Source: Vibrio astriarenae (GTDB taxonomy: Bacteria; Pseudomonadota; Gammaproteobacteria; Enterobacterales; Vibrionaceae). From it: a stretch of DNA of 64,000 bases. The stretch is taken from NCBI RefSeq assembly GCF_010587385.1, contig NZ_CP047475.1, positions 2,976,001 through 3,040,000 of the forward strand. The letters are read 5' to 3'. The translations under genes and the position numbers were made by a program. Positions 30,387 to 38,228 of the stretch are shown piece by piece (position 1 is the first letter of the stretch; each line of letters begins with the position of its first letter). The notes beneath the pieces were generated by a model that was not told where the DNA came from, made no database searches, and worked only from the letters and a program-made list of their open reading frames with translations.

Positions 30387-31718
30387 TTAATACATAAACA
30401 TTGAGCCCGTAGACTGCATCTGTGACATCACTTGCTGCATCGCAGTGTATTCACGCAGGTAACGGTCATAGGTTTTTTCCATACGGTAATCGAGACGCTC
30501 TTTCTTTTCGTCTACGCGGTCGATATTGCCTTGGAGGGTGTCTTGGCGAGTCTTTAGTAGATTGGTGCCGCTATTGCTGCTGCCTGTGTATGGGTCAATG
30601 ACTTTCTCAAGATTGTTGAGTACACCTTGTTCACCAAAGAACAGCGCATCAATTTTTTCAGGCTCTTCCGCAAGGGTTTTTTCTAATCGGTCACTATCGA
30701 TTTTTAGTGTGCCATCGCGGTTTGCTTCGATGCCAATACTGAAGAGTGTGCCTTCATCGTATAGGCCGCGCATGGTATTATTGAGGGTGTTTTTGATACT
30801 ACGAGCCGTTGAATCACTTGCTAAAACACCAGCTTCAGTAACTTTTTCGTAGTCACTGTCTTCATCATCATCATCATCCGAATCATCGTTTTCAATCTTG
30901 TATTCGGTCTGAGTATGTTTAAGAAGAACTTTCATTAGGTCGTTGTAAGCATCAACAAAATCTTCTACGGCTTCCTTTGATGCCTCTTGGTCAGTACCCA
31001 CTACCATAGTGATAGGAGCATCACCCGACTCTTGAGCTTTAGTCACCTCAAAAGAGACGCCATAAATTACGTCATCAAACGTATTGTTGCTGTTTGAGAC
31101 AACTAGGCCACCTTCACCGCCTACATGGATAACTGCATCTAATGCTTCACTCAGTTGCTTGTGAGTTACTTGTTGCTCATCTACGGTAACAGTAAAGCCG
31201 TTTTCTATACCTGTTTCGTCAGAACTCAGTAATAGGTTTAGTTCGCCATCACTGCGGACTACGCTAGCGTTGATACCGGCGTCTAACTCATTGATATGAT
31301 CCGCTAAATGATGAATGTCATCAAAGTCAGCATAGTTCAGCTCAACCACTTCACCAGACGAAAGTGTGATCGACATCGAGCCATCGGCTGGCAACTCTTC
31401 ACCACCAAAACCGATAGCATCTTGTTGTGCCTTAGCCAACTGTTCTACGAAAATGTCATAAGAGCCTTCGCGCGCATAACGACCTGCGGTCGCATTGATG
31501 TAACCCTCTTCATTGATTGTGACCGAGTTTTTGACAAAACTGTTGTCTGGGGTATTGATACCATCAAGTGCCGTTTTAAAAGTGCTAAACGCTGAATCGA
31601 TTTCTTTCCACGCGTTTAGCTGAGTCTCATACATTTTTTGTTGATTAGCATATTGAATATCAAATGGCTGACGCTGAATCATTACCATCTGCATCGCCAT
31701 TTGTGCTGGATCGATCAT
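30387..31718 (-). CDS. lafB: Lateral flagellar cap protein FliD (LafB)
   Basis: A 443-residue hook-associated protein 2 that caps the filament and folds arriving flagellin. The N-terminal FliD domain begins near the start, the middle variable part is exposed in the family, and the C-terminal domain ends in coiled-coil residues (LREYTAMQQVMSQM). Around residues 276-290 there is an acidic run of Asp/Ser/Glu encoded by repeated GAT triplets. It heads the lafB-lafU transcription direction after an 817-base gap downstream of lafA. Confidence 0.92.
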   Translation of the reverse strand: MIDPAQMAMQMVMIQRQPFDIQYANQQKMYETQLNAWKEIDSAFSTFKTALDGINTPDNSFVKNSVTINEEGYINATAGRYAREGSYDIFVEQLAKAQQDAIGFGGEELPADGSMSITLSSGEVVELNYADFDDIHHLADHINELDAGINASVVRSDGELNLLLSSDETGIENGFTVTVDEQQVTHKQLSEALDAVIHVGGEGGLVVSNSNNTFDDVIYGVSFEVTKAQESGDAPITMVVGTDQEASKEAVEDFVDAYNDLMKVLLKHTQTEYKIENDDSDDDDDEDSDYEKVTEAGVLASDSTARSIKNTLNNTMRGLYDEGTLFSIGIEANRDGTLKIDSDRLEKTLAEEPEKIDALFFGEQGVLNNLEKVIDPYTGSSNSGTNLLKTRQDTLQGNIDRVDEKKERLDYRMEKTYDRYLREYTAMQQVMSQMQSTGSMFMY

Positions 31719-31903
31719 TTCACTTTCCTACTTGTTTTTGCTGCCTATGCGGCTCAGTGATTCAATCAGGTATAAACACATCCCCACCCTCTTAGAGCAA
31801 AATGCGTTCCAATATTAAACCTGTTCGTTTTTGACGCTTTTCAGCACTATTTCATGGCGAAAGGCGTAACTTTTGCGCATTTTCAGCGCCAGCTTGATAT
31901 TTT

Positions 31904-31932
31904 GCGGAAGGGGAACTTCCGCTTAACGGAAG
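31904..31932 (-). other. Overlapping alternative hairpins upstream of lafB
   Basis: Three arms GCGGAAG, CTTCCG(C) and CGGAAG lie in a row (31904-31910, 31916-31922, 31927-31932). The middle arm can pair with either neighbour, so two mutually exclusive hairpins are possible about 190 bases before lafB. A leader-type switch is conceivable but unproven. Confidence 0.4.
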
Positions 31933-32072
31933 AGAGTGTTTTCACCATTTATTCCGCTTTAAAAATCGTTAAAAACCATCAGGTTTCAAACAATAAAAAA
32001 CGACTTGGAGTGGTGATTTCTTAATTGATTTTGTGGGGAATTAGCAGTGATTAAACTCAGGACATTTAACCT

Positions 32073-32144
32073 TTAAAAGGAATGTCACCCGTAAATAGAG
32101 CTTCACCTATAAACGGGTCGTTATCCATAAGCCGGTCGTCACCC
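32073..32144. repeat. Degenerate 18-bp tandem repeat, block 1
   Basis: Four units of a loose 18-base consensus ATAAACGGGTCGTCACCC at 32073, 32091, 32109 and 32127, running directly into a CTGAATTTATTTCAGG palindrome. Confidence 0.7.
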
Positions 32145-32225
32145 TGAATTTATTTCAGGGCTACCAACCGCACGTTGGGATAGCCGAAAGTCGTGAGTAG
32201 ATGCTGAAATGAATTCAGCATGACG
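32126..32225. repeat. Palindromic repeat element, copy 1
   Basis: A 100-base element with one hairpin at each end (ACCCTGAATTTATTTCAGGG at 32141-32160, TGCTGAAATGAATTCAGCA at 32202-32220), near-identical to the copy at 32341. Confidence 0.8.
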
Positions 32226-32287
32226 AGGCTTTGGGGGCATCGAACCGAGACGGATAACGTACTATCATTCAAAAAATGGGGAGCCCC

Positions 32288-32359
32288 ATAAACGGGTCAT
32301 CATCTATAGATGGGTCTTCACCTAAAAACGAGGCGTCATCCATAAACAGGTCGTCACCC
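32288..32359. repeat. Degenerate 18-bp tandem repeat, block 2
   Basis: Four 18-base units at 32288, 32306, 32324 and 32342 of the same consensus as block 1, again ending in the CTGAATTTATTTCAGG palindrome. Confidence 0.75.
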
Positions 32360-32441
32360 TGAATTTATTTCAGGGTCTACTAACCACGCGTTGGGATAGT
32401 CGAAAGACGTGACTAGATGCTGAAATAAATTCAGCATGACG
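32341..32441. repeat. Palindromic repeat element, copy 2
   Basis: A 101-base near copy of the element at 32126, with the same order of hairpins and central TTGGGATAG segment. Confidence 0.8.
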
Positions 32442-32472
32442 GCACAAGAGGCTGATAAAACTGACACATACA

Positions 32473-32505
32473 AAGAAAAAACCGCAGCCAAGCAGCTGCG
32501 GTTTT
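32473..32505 (-). terminator. Rho-independent terminator of lafA
   Basis: An 11-bp stem AAAACCGCAGC/GCTGCGGTTTT with a 6-base loop. On the minus strand it ends in a T-rich run, about 30 bases after the lafA stop. Confidence 0.92.
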
Positions 32506-32535
32506 GCATGAAACTATAAGGAAAGGAGTAATCGA

Positions 32536-33378
32536 TTAGATTAGGCTCATTACCATGCCAGACATGCCGTTTGCTTGAGAAAGCATAGACATAGACATTT
32601 GCGTTAGCATCTGGTTCTTCATCATGTTTGAAGACTCAACAGCGTAGTCAGTATCCATGATACGACCTTTCGCCATTTCAGTGTTCTCACGCATGTTACC
32701 AAGGTTAACAACAGTGTGGTCTAGACGGTTGATTGTCGCACCTAGAGCAGAACGCGTCTCAGAAATACCATTATCACCTGATAAAAGATCATCGATTGCA
32801 TCCATTGCACCTTGTGCACTATCGTGGTCATTAAGGGTTGCATTCGACGCAGCTGTGATGAAACCTTCGATCGCTGTGATGTTAGCTTCTAGATTGACGT
32901 CTAGAGTCTCACCAGAAGATGCACCAATCTGGAACGTCATCTCTTGAGATAGTAGACCACCTGAAAGAAGTGTGTTGCCTGAGCCGTACTCAGTGTTCGT
33001 CATGATGCTGTCAAGCTCTAGAGCTAGCTCATCCCACTCCGCCTGCATCGCAGCACGCTCAGAATCGCCGTTTGAGTCGTTCGCAGCTTGTGTTGCTAGG
33101 TCTTTCATGCGGTGTGCGATGTTAGTCATCTCATCGAAAGCACCTTCTGCTGTTTGCAGCATAGAGGTTGCATCTTGTGCGTTACGTGATGCTGTTGACA
33201 AACCGTTTACTTGAGATTGTAGGCGAGTAGCGATTTGTAGGCCTGCAGCATCGTCAGATGCTGAGTTTACGCGGAAGCCCGTTGAGATGCGCTGCATCGC
33301 TTGGTCCATTTGACCAGATACTTTATTGATGTTGTTTTGCGTCAGTAGTGACGTGTAGTTAGTGTGGATAGATAGCAT
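32536..33378 (-). CDS. lafA: Lateral flagellin LafA
   Basis: A 280-residue flagellin, short as lateral flagellins are. The N-terminal D0/D1 region (QRISTGFRVNSASDDAAGLQ, residues 31-50) and the C-terminal D1/D0 region (MLSQANGMSGMVMSLI) are intact, while the central variable domain is small. It is the filament subunit, exported through the lateral apparatus with the LafC chaperone. GAGGA lies upstream of the ATG. It has its own terminator and sits alone between the two unfamiliar genes and lafB. Confidence 0.95.
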   Translation of the reverse strand: MLSIHTNYTSLLTQNNINKVSGQMDQAMQRISTGFRVNSASDDAAGLQIATRLQSQVNGLSTASRNAQDATSMLQTAEGAFDEMTNIAHRMKDLATQAANDSNGDSERAAMQAEWDELALELDSIMTNTEYGSGNTLLSGGLLSQEMTFQIGASSGETLDVNLEANITAIEGFITAASNATLNDHDSAQGAMDAIDDLLSGDNGISETRSALGATINRLDHTVVNLGNMRENTEMAKGRIMDTDYAVESSNMMKNQMLTQMSMSMLSQANGMSGMVMSLI

Positions 33379-33432
33379 GGTTAAGTCCTCTTTTGGTTAT
33401 GCTGTATCTCTTACATAGCTACAAAACGTCAT

Positions 33433-33446
33433 GCTCAAACTTGAGC
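33433..33446 (-). promoter_or_regulatory. Palindrome upstream of lafA
   Basis: GCTCAA-AC-TTGAGC, a near-perfect dyad 55-68 bases before the lafA start. Position suits an operator or promoter element, but it does not match a known site and no clear sigma-28 box is seen nearby. Confidence 0.35.
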
Positions 33447-33557
33447 TTAAATGAAAAATTGCTGCTTTTTTCGCCCACGACAAGAAAAAAAATTTATTAA
33501 GGGCAATTTCCACCTTTTTTGTGCAAAATCCACGATATTTCTGCATTAATTTGATAC

Positions 33558-34145
33558 CTAAATAACTAATAGCAAGATAGCAGTGACACCAAAAGTTAAG
33601 ACCAAGATACGTTTTAGCCAGATAATACTGAAGTCATTGTCGTTAGAGTAAGAGGAAAGTTTATTGTTCGGCCCCCATAACAGCTGCAATGGTTCAACCA
33701 TATCCATTCCACGACTCACCAAATGCCAACCGCCGCTGATTGAGGGAATAAGCTTCAATGCTTGTTCACTCGCTAACGTTGAAGCAAGAAGCACCGCTTC
33801 CCCTTGGGCGATTTGCCATCTAACCTGATGTACCTGCCCTTCTAACTCGAATTTTGCTGTCAATATCCCATTCTCTGTCGGCATACGCAGTGTTGGAGAC
33901 ACCATTTGCTGTACTTGATATAGGGCCTCTTTGCTGGTTGCCGTGCTGGAATGTGGTGGGTAAAGCATTCTCACCACTTGCCACTGTGCTAGCGGCATCG
34001 TCATATGTGGCAGTTGCTGCTGACCGGCTCTTGCCGGTACATGACTGGCACTTTGTGATGGTTGTGAAAGCTGCTGTTCACTTTTTAGCTGCTGCGGTTC
34101 GATACGAACCAGTTTTTCTATCCCTGGAGGAAGTTGTGATTGCAT
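33558..34145 (-). CDS. Tail-anchored protein of unknown function in the lateral cluster
   Basis: A 195-residue protein I do not recognise. Residues 1-55 are Gln/Pro/Ser-rich. Residues 60-155 form a likely globular domain (LTAKFELEGQVHQVRWQIAQ suggests beta strands). The last 20 residues (IWLKRILVLTFGVTAILLLVI) are a single hydrophobic helix at the C-terminus, so it is probably tail-anchored in the inner membrane with the bulk in the cytoplasm. It follows a terminator and precedes lafA in the same direction, so it may be transcribed with late genes. A role in export or hook control is possible, but nothing shows it. Confidence 0.7.
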   Translation of the reverse strand: MQSQLPPGIEKLVRIEPQQLKSEQQLSQPSQSASHVPARAGQQQLPHMTMPLAQWQVVRMLYPPHSSTATSKEALYQVQQMVSPTLRMPTENGILTAKFELEGQVHQVRWQIAQGEAVLLASTLASEQALKLIPSISGGWHLVSRGMDMVEPLQLLWGPNNKLSSYSNDNDFSIIWLKRILVLTFGVTAILLLVI

Positions 34146-34172
34146 CTTTGCCTCACTGGTTAAATTTAAGGT

Positions 34173-34199
34173 AATAAAAAGCCCTCAGAGTAGAGGGCT
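34173..34199 (-). terminator. Terminator ending the flgB-to-flgL transcript
   Basis: Stem AGCCCTC/GAGGGCT with a 6-base loop and TTTTTA on the minus strand, after the flagellin-like gene and before the tail-anchored gene. It divides the hook operon from the lafA region. Confidence 0.85.
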
Positions 34200-34239
34200 A
34201 ATGATTGATGACTAGAAGCTGGGCTCTCGAAAAATTTAA

Positions 34240-35295
34240 CTATCGAGAGAGCAATGCGACCACCGTGTGGCGATGGACATTCGCTTGCGTCTGGATATTG
34301 CGGTAAACCTGAGTAAAACTCATCTCAACCGGAAGGATATTCTGTAAATCCTTTTGCACTGACTCCAAAGAGAGATCAGAGAGAATCGCATGCTGATTGC
34401 TGATGTTCGCCATCTTCTCATTGATGTTTCTGCGATAATCACGCAGTTCTTGCACGCTGGCTTTGACTTGCTGGATCAATTGCTTGGTTTCCGCCTGGCT
34501 ACTTTGCAGTGCTTGGCGATCAGCTTTGAGTTTGGTCGGCTCAAATCGCAGTTGAGTGGTTTCCACTCGAGCACGGTTGGCTTTACCAGCAGGAAAACGC
34601 TCGCCCTGCCCAGTCACTTTTAGACTCTTTTGCAATCGCTCCCAGTCGCCCTCGTTGCTGCTAAACACAAGCTGACGCTTTTTATCCAGCCCTACGCCAA
34701 TCCCATGTTCGTTGAACGCCTGACGGAACTGCTGTGCTTGTTTTTCAGGTGTTGCATTGGCCGGGATTTTAACTGGCACCGCACTAGCTCCACCTTTACC
34801 TAAGTTGAATACCAGCATCTCATCACGGTTAACCACACGCTGAGTATCTAGCCCTCTCACTTTAAAGGTCGTTTGCGCCTCACCGTGATAAATAGGTTTT
34901 AACTGACGGCTAAGAACGGATTGCCCTTGATACTCTGCTTGCTGGAAACGGTTTTCCAAGCTTGAAGTCAGTTTTTCGAAATTTGCCTCAAGTTGGTGAG
35001 ACGCTTGTGAAGAGCGAGAAGCATTGCTCAGTCGTTTATTAAGCTCGGCAAGGCCTTTACCTATTTCCAACAGGCTCTGCTCGGCCACTTGCGCTGAAGC
35101 CAACTGCTGTTGAGCTCGTTGCAGTAAGCTTTGCTGGCGAGTATGTTCTGGCGTCAGAGTGCGAGATAGACGAATAGGATCGCGTTGGCGACTCTCTGCT
35201 ACTGAGCTCGTCTGCTCAGCACGCTTAGCAATGACGCTTGGCTGATGATTGTTGCCTGCGGAGGCGGTTCTAAAGTCGCTAATTTGAGAAACCAT
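34240..35295 (-). CDS. Flagellin/FlgL-like structural protein of unknown role
   Basis: 351 residues directly after flgL. Residues 60-130 (AEQSLLEIGKGLAELNKRLS and SSLENRFQQAEYQGQSVL) follow the flagellin D1 helix pattern, including the A(E/Y)-x-GQ turn. The C-terminal 70 residues (SNQHAILSDLSLESVQKDL, NIQTQANVHRHTVVALLSR) follow flagellin D1/D0. The usual N-terminal D0 helix is replaced by a Ser/Arg/Gln-rich leader of about 45 residues. The middle resembles a small exposed domain. It is likely an exported filament- or junction-type protein. Its function is not recognised. Confidence 0.65.
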   Translation of the reverse strand: MVSQISDFRTASAGNNHQPSVIAKRAEQTSSVAESRQRDPIRLSRTLTPEHTRQQSLLQRAQQQLASAQVAEQSLLEIGKGLAELNKRLSNASRSSQASHQLEANFEKLTSSLENRFQQAEYQGQSVLSRQLKPIYHGEAQTTFKVRGLDTQRVVNRDEMLVFNLGKGGASAVPVKIPANATPEKQAQQFRQAFNEHGIGVGLDKKRQLVFSSNEGDWERLQKSLKVTGQGERFPAGKANRARVETTQLRFEPTKLKADRQALQSSQAETKQLIQQVKASVQELRDYRRNINEKMANISNQHAILSDLSLESVQKDLQNILPVEMSFTQVYRNIQTQANVHRHTVVALLSR

Positions 35296-35364
35296 ATCTT
35301 ACCTATCTTTATTGTCTGTCTTAGTGGTTAGGTAGAGCGGCGCAAACGCCACTCAATCGATATC

Positions 35365-36273
35365 TTACATCATGCTGAACAGAGACATGTTGGCCGTTTT
35401 CATATAAGTGGCCTGGGTTGCCTGTAGTGCAAGTAAGTAGTTGTTGAACTCAATCATTGCATCGGCGTAATCAAGATCTTCTAGCTGACCGATGAGGTGA
35501 TTATTAAACAGCTCCACCTCACTGTGGCCATCAGACATAGTCGTCAGTGTATTCTGGCGTACACCCAGGTTTGTGATTTCACCCGTTACATTGCCCAACG
35601 CTTGATCTAGCATATTGATGCTGCTTTCAAGAAGATCACTGTCTGTTGGACTAAAGTTCGGATCGCGTAGCTCTGTGATAAGTTCATCGAGTTGGTCAAA
35701 TAGGTTCGAACCATCCTCGTTGAAGAACATATCGCCTGCATTAACGTTCAGCTTAACTGTCACACCATCACCGATCACAACCTCACGGATGCCATCATCG
35801 CCATTGTAGACCCAGTTGCCTTCTTCATCTCTGTCCAGTGGCTTAGTGTTCACTTCATTACCAGAGAAGATATATTTACCATTCTCATCTTTCGCGTTAA
35901 TCAGCGACACCAACGTATCTTGAAGCTGCTCGAGCTCACTGGCGATCGCCTCACGCTCTGCAGGGCCGTTAGTATCATTACCTGCCCACAACATTAAATC
36001 GCGGATCTGTTGCATCACATCAACGCCATTTGACAGGTAGGTTTCTTGGCTTTTGAGCGCGAGATCGGCGGCATCGATATTACTTTGATACTGTCCGATA
36101 GCCGCCTGTTGACGACCAAGACTCATCACCCGAGTCGCTGCCATTGGATCATCCGATGGTAATAGCACTCGCTTACCCGTCGCCATCTGCTGCATCAGTT
36201 TGTTCAAGCCTAACGAGTTGTTGTTAAGGCTTGAAGACATCATTTGACTGTATTGATTAGTACTTACGCGCAT
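35365..36273 (-). CDS. flgL: Lateral hook-filament junction protein FlgL
   Basis: A 302-residue hook-associated protein 3. The N-terminal helix (MRVSTNQYSQMMSSSL) and the LMQQMATGKRVLLPSDDP segment are typical, and the C-terminal helical region ends in YLLALQATQATYMKTANMSL. With FlgK it joins hook to filament. It lies 9 bases after flgK and 69 bases before the flagellin-like gene. Confidence 0.93.
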   Translation of the reverse strand: MRVSTNQYSQMMSSSLNNNSLGLNKLMQQMATGKRVLLPSDDPMAATRVMSLGRQQAAIGQYQSNIDAADLALKSQETYLSNGVDVMQQIRDLMLWAGNDTNGPAEREAIASELEQLQDTLVSLINAKDENGKYIFSGNEVNTKPLDRDEEGNWVYNGDDGIREVVIGDGVTVKLNVNAGDMFFNEDGSNLFDQLDELITELRDPNFSPTDSDLLESSINMLDQALGNVTGEITNLGVRQNTLTTMSDGHSEVELFNNHLIGQLEDLDYADAMIEFNNYLLALQATQATYMKTANMSLFSMM

Positions 36274-36282
36274 GATTAATCC

Positions 36283-37656
36283 TTAGTAGAACAACTGCAT
36301 TACAGCAGAGAATGTTTGGTTGGCCGTATTAATAACTTGCAAGTTCGCTTGATACGCTTGTTGGTACTTCATCAAGTTGACCGCTTCCTCATCCATGTTG
36401 ACGCCACTGGTGCCTGATTTTTCTACCGTCGCTTGCACATAAATATTGCTCGCAGCTTGATAGTCAGATTGTGCTTGGCGAGATTTCACCGCCACATCAC
36501 CAACTAATGAGGTAAAGGCACCACCAAGCGTTTGAGTGCCAAGATGGCCGATATCAAACTCTTGCTCTTGGATTTCAATCAACTTCAGCAAATTTCCATT
36601 ATCGCCAGGGGTGCCATCACCAGATAGTGCCAAGTCTTCAGCTTTGAAGTCTGGGTCCACTTTGATTGTGGCCGCTGGATTTTCTGGGTCGAAGATAAAC
36701 AGTGGTTTACCAGCCTCGCCATTCAGGTCAAAACCTTCTGCCAGTTGATCGTTGAACGCTGTAGCAAACTCAAGAGCGATGTCATTGATGACATCCATTG
36801 CCGGTTTCAACACGTCATGTTCATAGTCGTCCAGCGCCCCTAGCTTACCACCGATATCATTACCCACAGGGAAGTCTTGGCCATTAAAGCTCAGAGACAG
36901 TACCTTGCTTTGTGGGTTACTAGGATCGGTAGTAAGACCAAACTGGGCCACTTGATTGCCACTTAATAGCGGTTGGCCGTTTGGTAGTGAGAGATCAAGG
37001 GTGCCATCGCCAGCATCTGTAACGCGCACTTCAACGATTTCAGACAGTTCTGTAATCAGTACATCACGCTCATCCTGCAGTGCAGAGGTGTTTGCGCCTG
37101 CCGCTTCGCCTTTGCGAATCTCTTCGTTGAGCTTATTGATGTTGGTCAGTATGCTGTTGGCTTGCGAAACCGCAGATTCACGCTGCTGGTTTAGATCCGC
37201 ATATTGACCATCAAGAGAGCTACTTAGCTGGTTAAAACGGTTAGCTAAGGCTTCCGCTTCACTGATGATCTGTGTGCGGTGCGCTGAGTTATAAGGAGAC
37301 ACGCTCGAGCCATTTAAGGCAGAGAAGAAGCTATTGAAACCTTGGTCTAGGTCCATAGAGTCAGCTGATAACAAGTTTTCCAAACGTACTAGCTGCTGAG
37401 CCGAAGTCGACGTTGCGCCAATCATAGAACTTGCGCGGAATAGTTGGTTAGTTTGGTATTGGTCTGTAATACGGCGAATGCTGTTTACGCTCACGCCATT
37501 ACCGGCCTCTCCCATACCCTTTGGCCCAACGGTACCAAATACCGCTTGCTGACGGCTATATCCAGGGGTATTGATGTTGGCCACGTTTTGCGCTGTCACA
37601 TTCATACCAACATTGCTGGCGTTGATACCTGACAAACCAATGTTCATCAAACTCAT
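36283..37656 (-). CDS. flgK: Lateral hook-filament junction protein FlgK
   Basis: A 457-residue hook-associated protein 1. The N-terminus (SLMNIGLSGINASNVGMNVT, NVANINTPGYSRQQAVF) is the rod/hook family signature. The C-terminal EEAVNLMKYQQAYQANLQVI is the flagellar axial C-terminal motif. Its start overlaps the flgJ stop by four bases. Confidence 0.95.
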   Translation of the reverse strand: MSLMNIGLSGINASNVGMNVTAQNVANINTPGYSRQQAVFGTVGPKGMGEAGNGVSVNSIRRITDQYQTNQLFRASSMIGATSTSAQQLVRLENLLSADSMDLDQGFNSFFSALNGSSVSPYNSAHRTQIISEAEALANRFNQLSSSLDGQYADLNQQRESAVSQANSILTNINKLNEEIRKGEAAGANTSALQDERDVLITELSEIVEVRVTDAGDGTLDLSLPNGQPLLSGNQVAQFGLTTDPSNPQSKVLSLSFNGQDFPVGNDIGGKLGALDDYEHDVLKPAMDVINDIALEFATAFNDQLAEGFDLNGEAGKPLFIFDPENPAATIKVDPDFKAEDLALSGDGTPGDNGNLLKLIEIQEQEFDIGHLGTQTLGGAFTSLVGDVAVKSRQAQSDYQAASNIYVQATVEKSGTSGVNMDEEAVNLMKYQQAYQANLQVINTANQTFSAVMQLFY

Positions 37657-38219
37657 AGTGTCGACTCCTTATCATTAACCAGCAGTAGAGGTTGCTGAAA
37701 TGCTCGTGTATTTTGAGAATTAGCAACGGCTTGTTCCTGCTGCTGTTGTGAATATAAAGCGACCTCTTGGCCTGAATCCTTAAATGTATTCATGGCTAAT
37801 TCACTGTCAAAATCACCTTTCGCTCTGGAGAGCTGCTCAACGATGGATTCTGCTAGACCCAAACGTCCTTTTGCCATCTCAATCGAGATTTGTCCGTCAA
37901 AGAACTCTTGGTAGGTTTTTAGCTCTCGGCTACTAAACAGAGGGTTGTCCTCATCATTGCTTAAGGCTTCACTTGCCTGACGCATCTGCTTGAGCACCAT
38001 CTGCAAAAACATCGACTCAAACTGCTCTGCCACCCCTTCCAAGGCTTGCTGCTCATCCGCGAGCTTCAAGTCATTAAGGTTACGGCTATCAAACGCAGTC
38101 ACGGTTCCTGTAACTGAGTCTGAGGTGCCAGAGTTCTTTGCGATTGGAGACTGTCCGATTGCATTCAAAGGCATAGCCTGCAGTGCCATTGGGTTTACCG
38201 GCATAATAGTTACACTCAT
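37653..38219 (-). CDS. flgJ: Lateral FlgJ, rod-binding domain only
   Basis: 188 residues containing the FlgJ rod-cap domain (LEGVAEQFESMFLQMVLKQM, residues 62-81, then SSRELKTYQEFFDGQ). The C-terminal peptidoglycan hydrolase domain found in polar Vibrio FlgJ and in E. coli FlgJ (about 310 residues) is absent. The frame ends normally and flgK follows at once, so this is a genuine single-domain form and not a truncation. Wall opening must depend on another enzyme. Confidence 0.88.
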   Translation of the reverse strand: MSVTIMPVNPMALQAMPLNAIGQSPIAKNSGTSDSVTGTVTAFDSRNLNDLKLADEQQALEGVAEQFESMFLQMVLKQMRQASEALSNDEDNPLFSSRELKTYQEFFDGQISIEMAKGRLGLAESIVEQLSRAKGDFDSELAMNTFKDSGQEVALYSQQQQEQAVANSQNTRAFQQPLLLVNDKESTL

Positions 38220-38228
38220 GACTTATCC

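Larger units (their letters stand above)
31719..32535. other. Intergenic region between lafA and lafB with repeats
   Basis: 817 bases with no credible gene. It contains the lafA terminator (32473-32505), two copies of a palindromic repeat each preceded by degenerate 18-bp tandem units, and overlapping hairpins at 31904-31932. The lafB promoter must lie in the first few hundred bases (minus direction), but a clear sigma-28 box was not found. Confidence 0.7.

Noticed and set aside
31719..31860. Sigma-28 promoter for lafB (GCCGCATA near 31755)
   Set aside because: The -10-like part resembles GCCGATAA, but no TAAA element lies 15 bases upstream.
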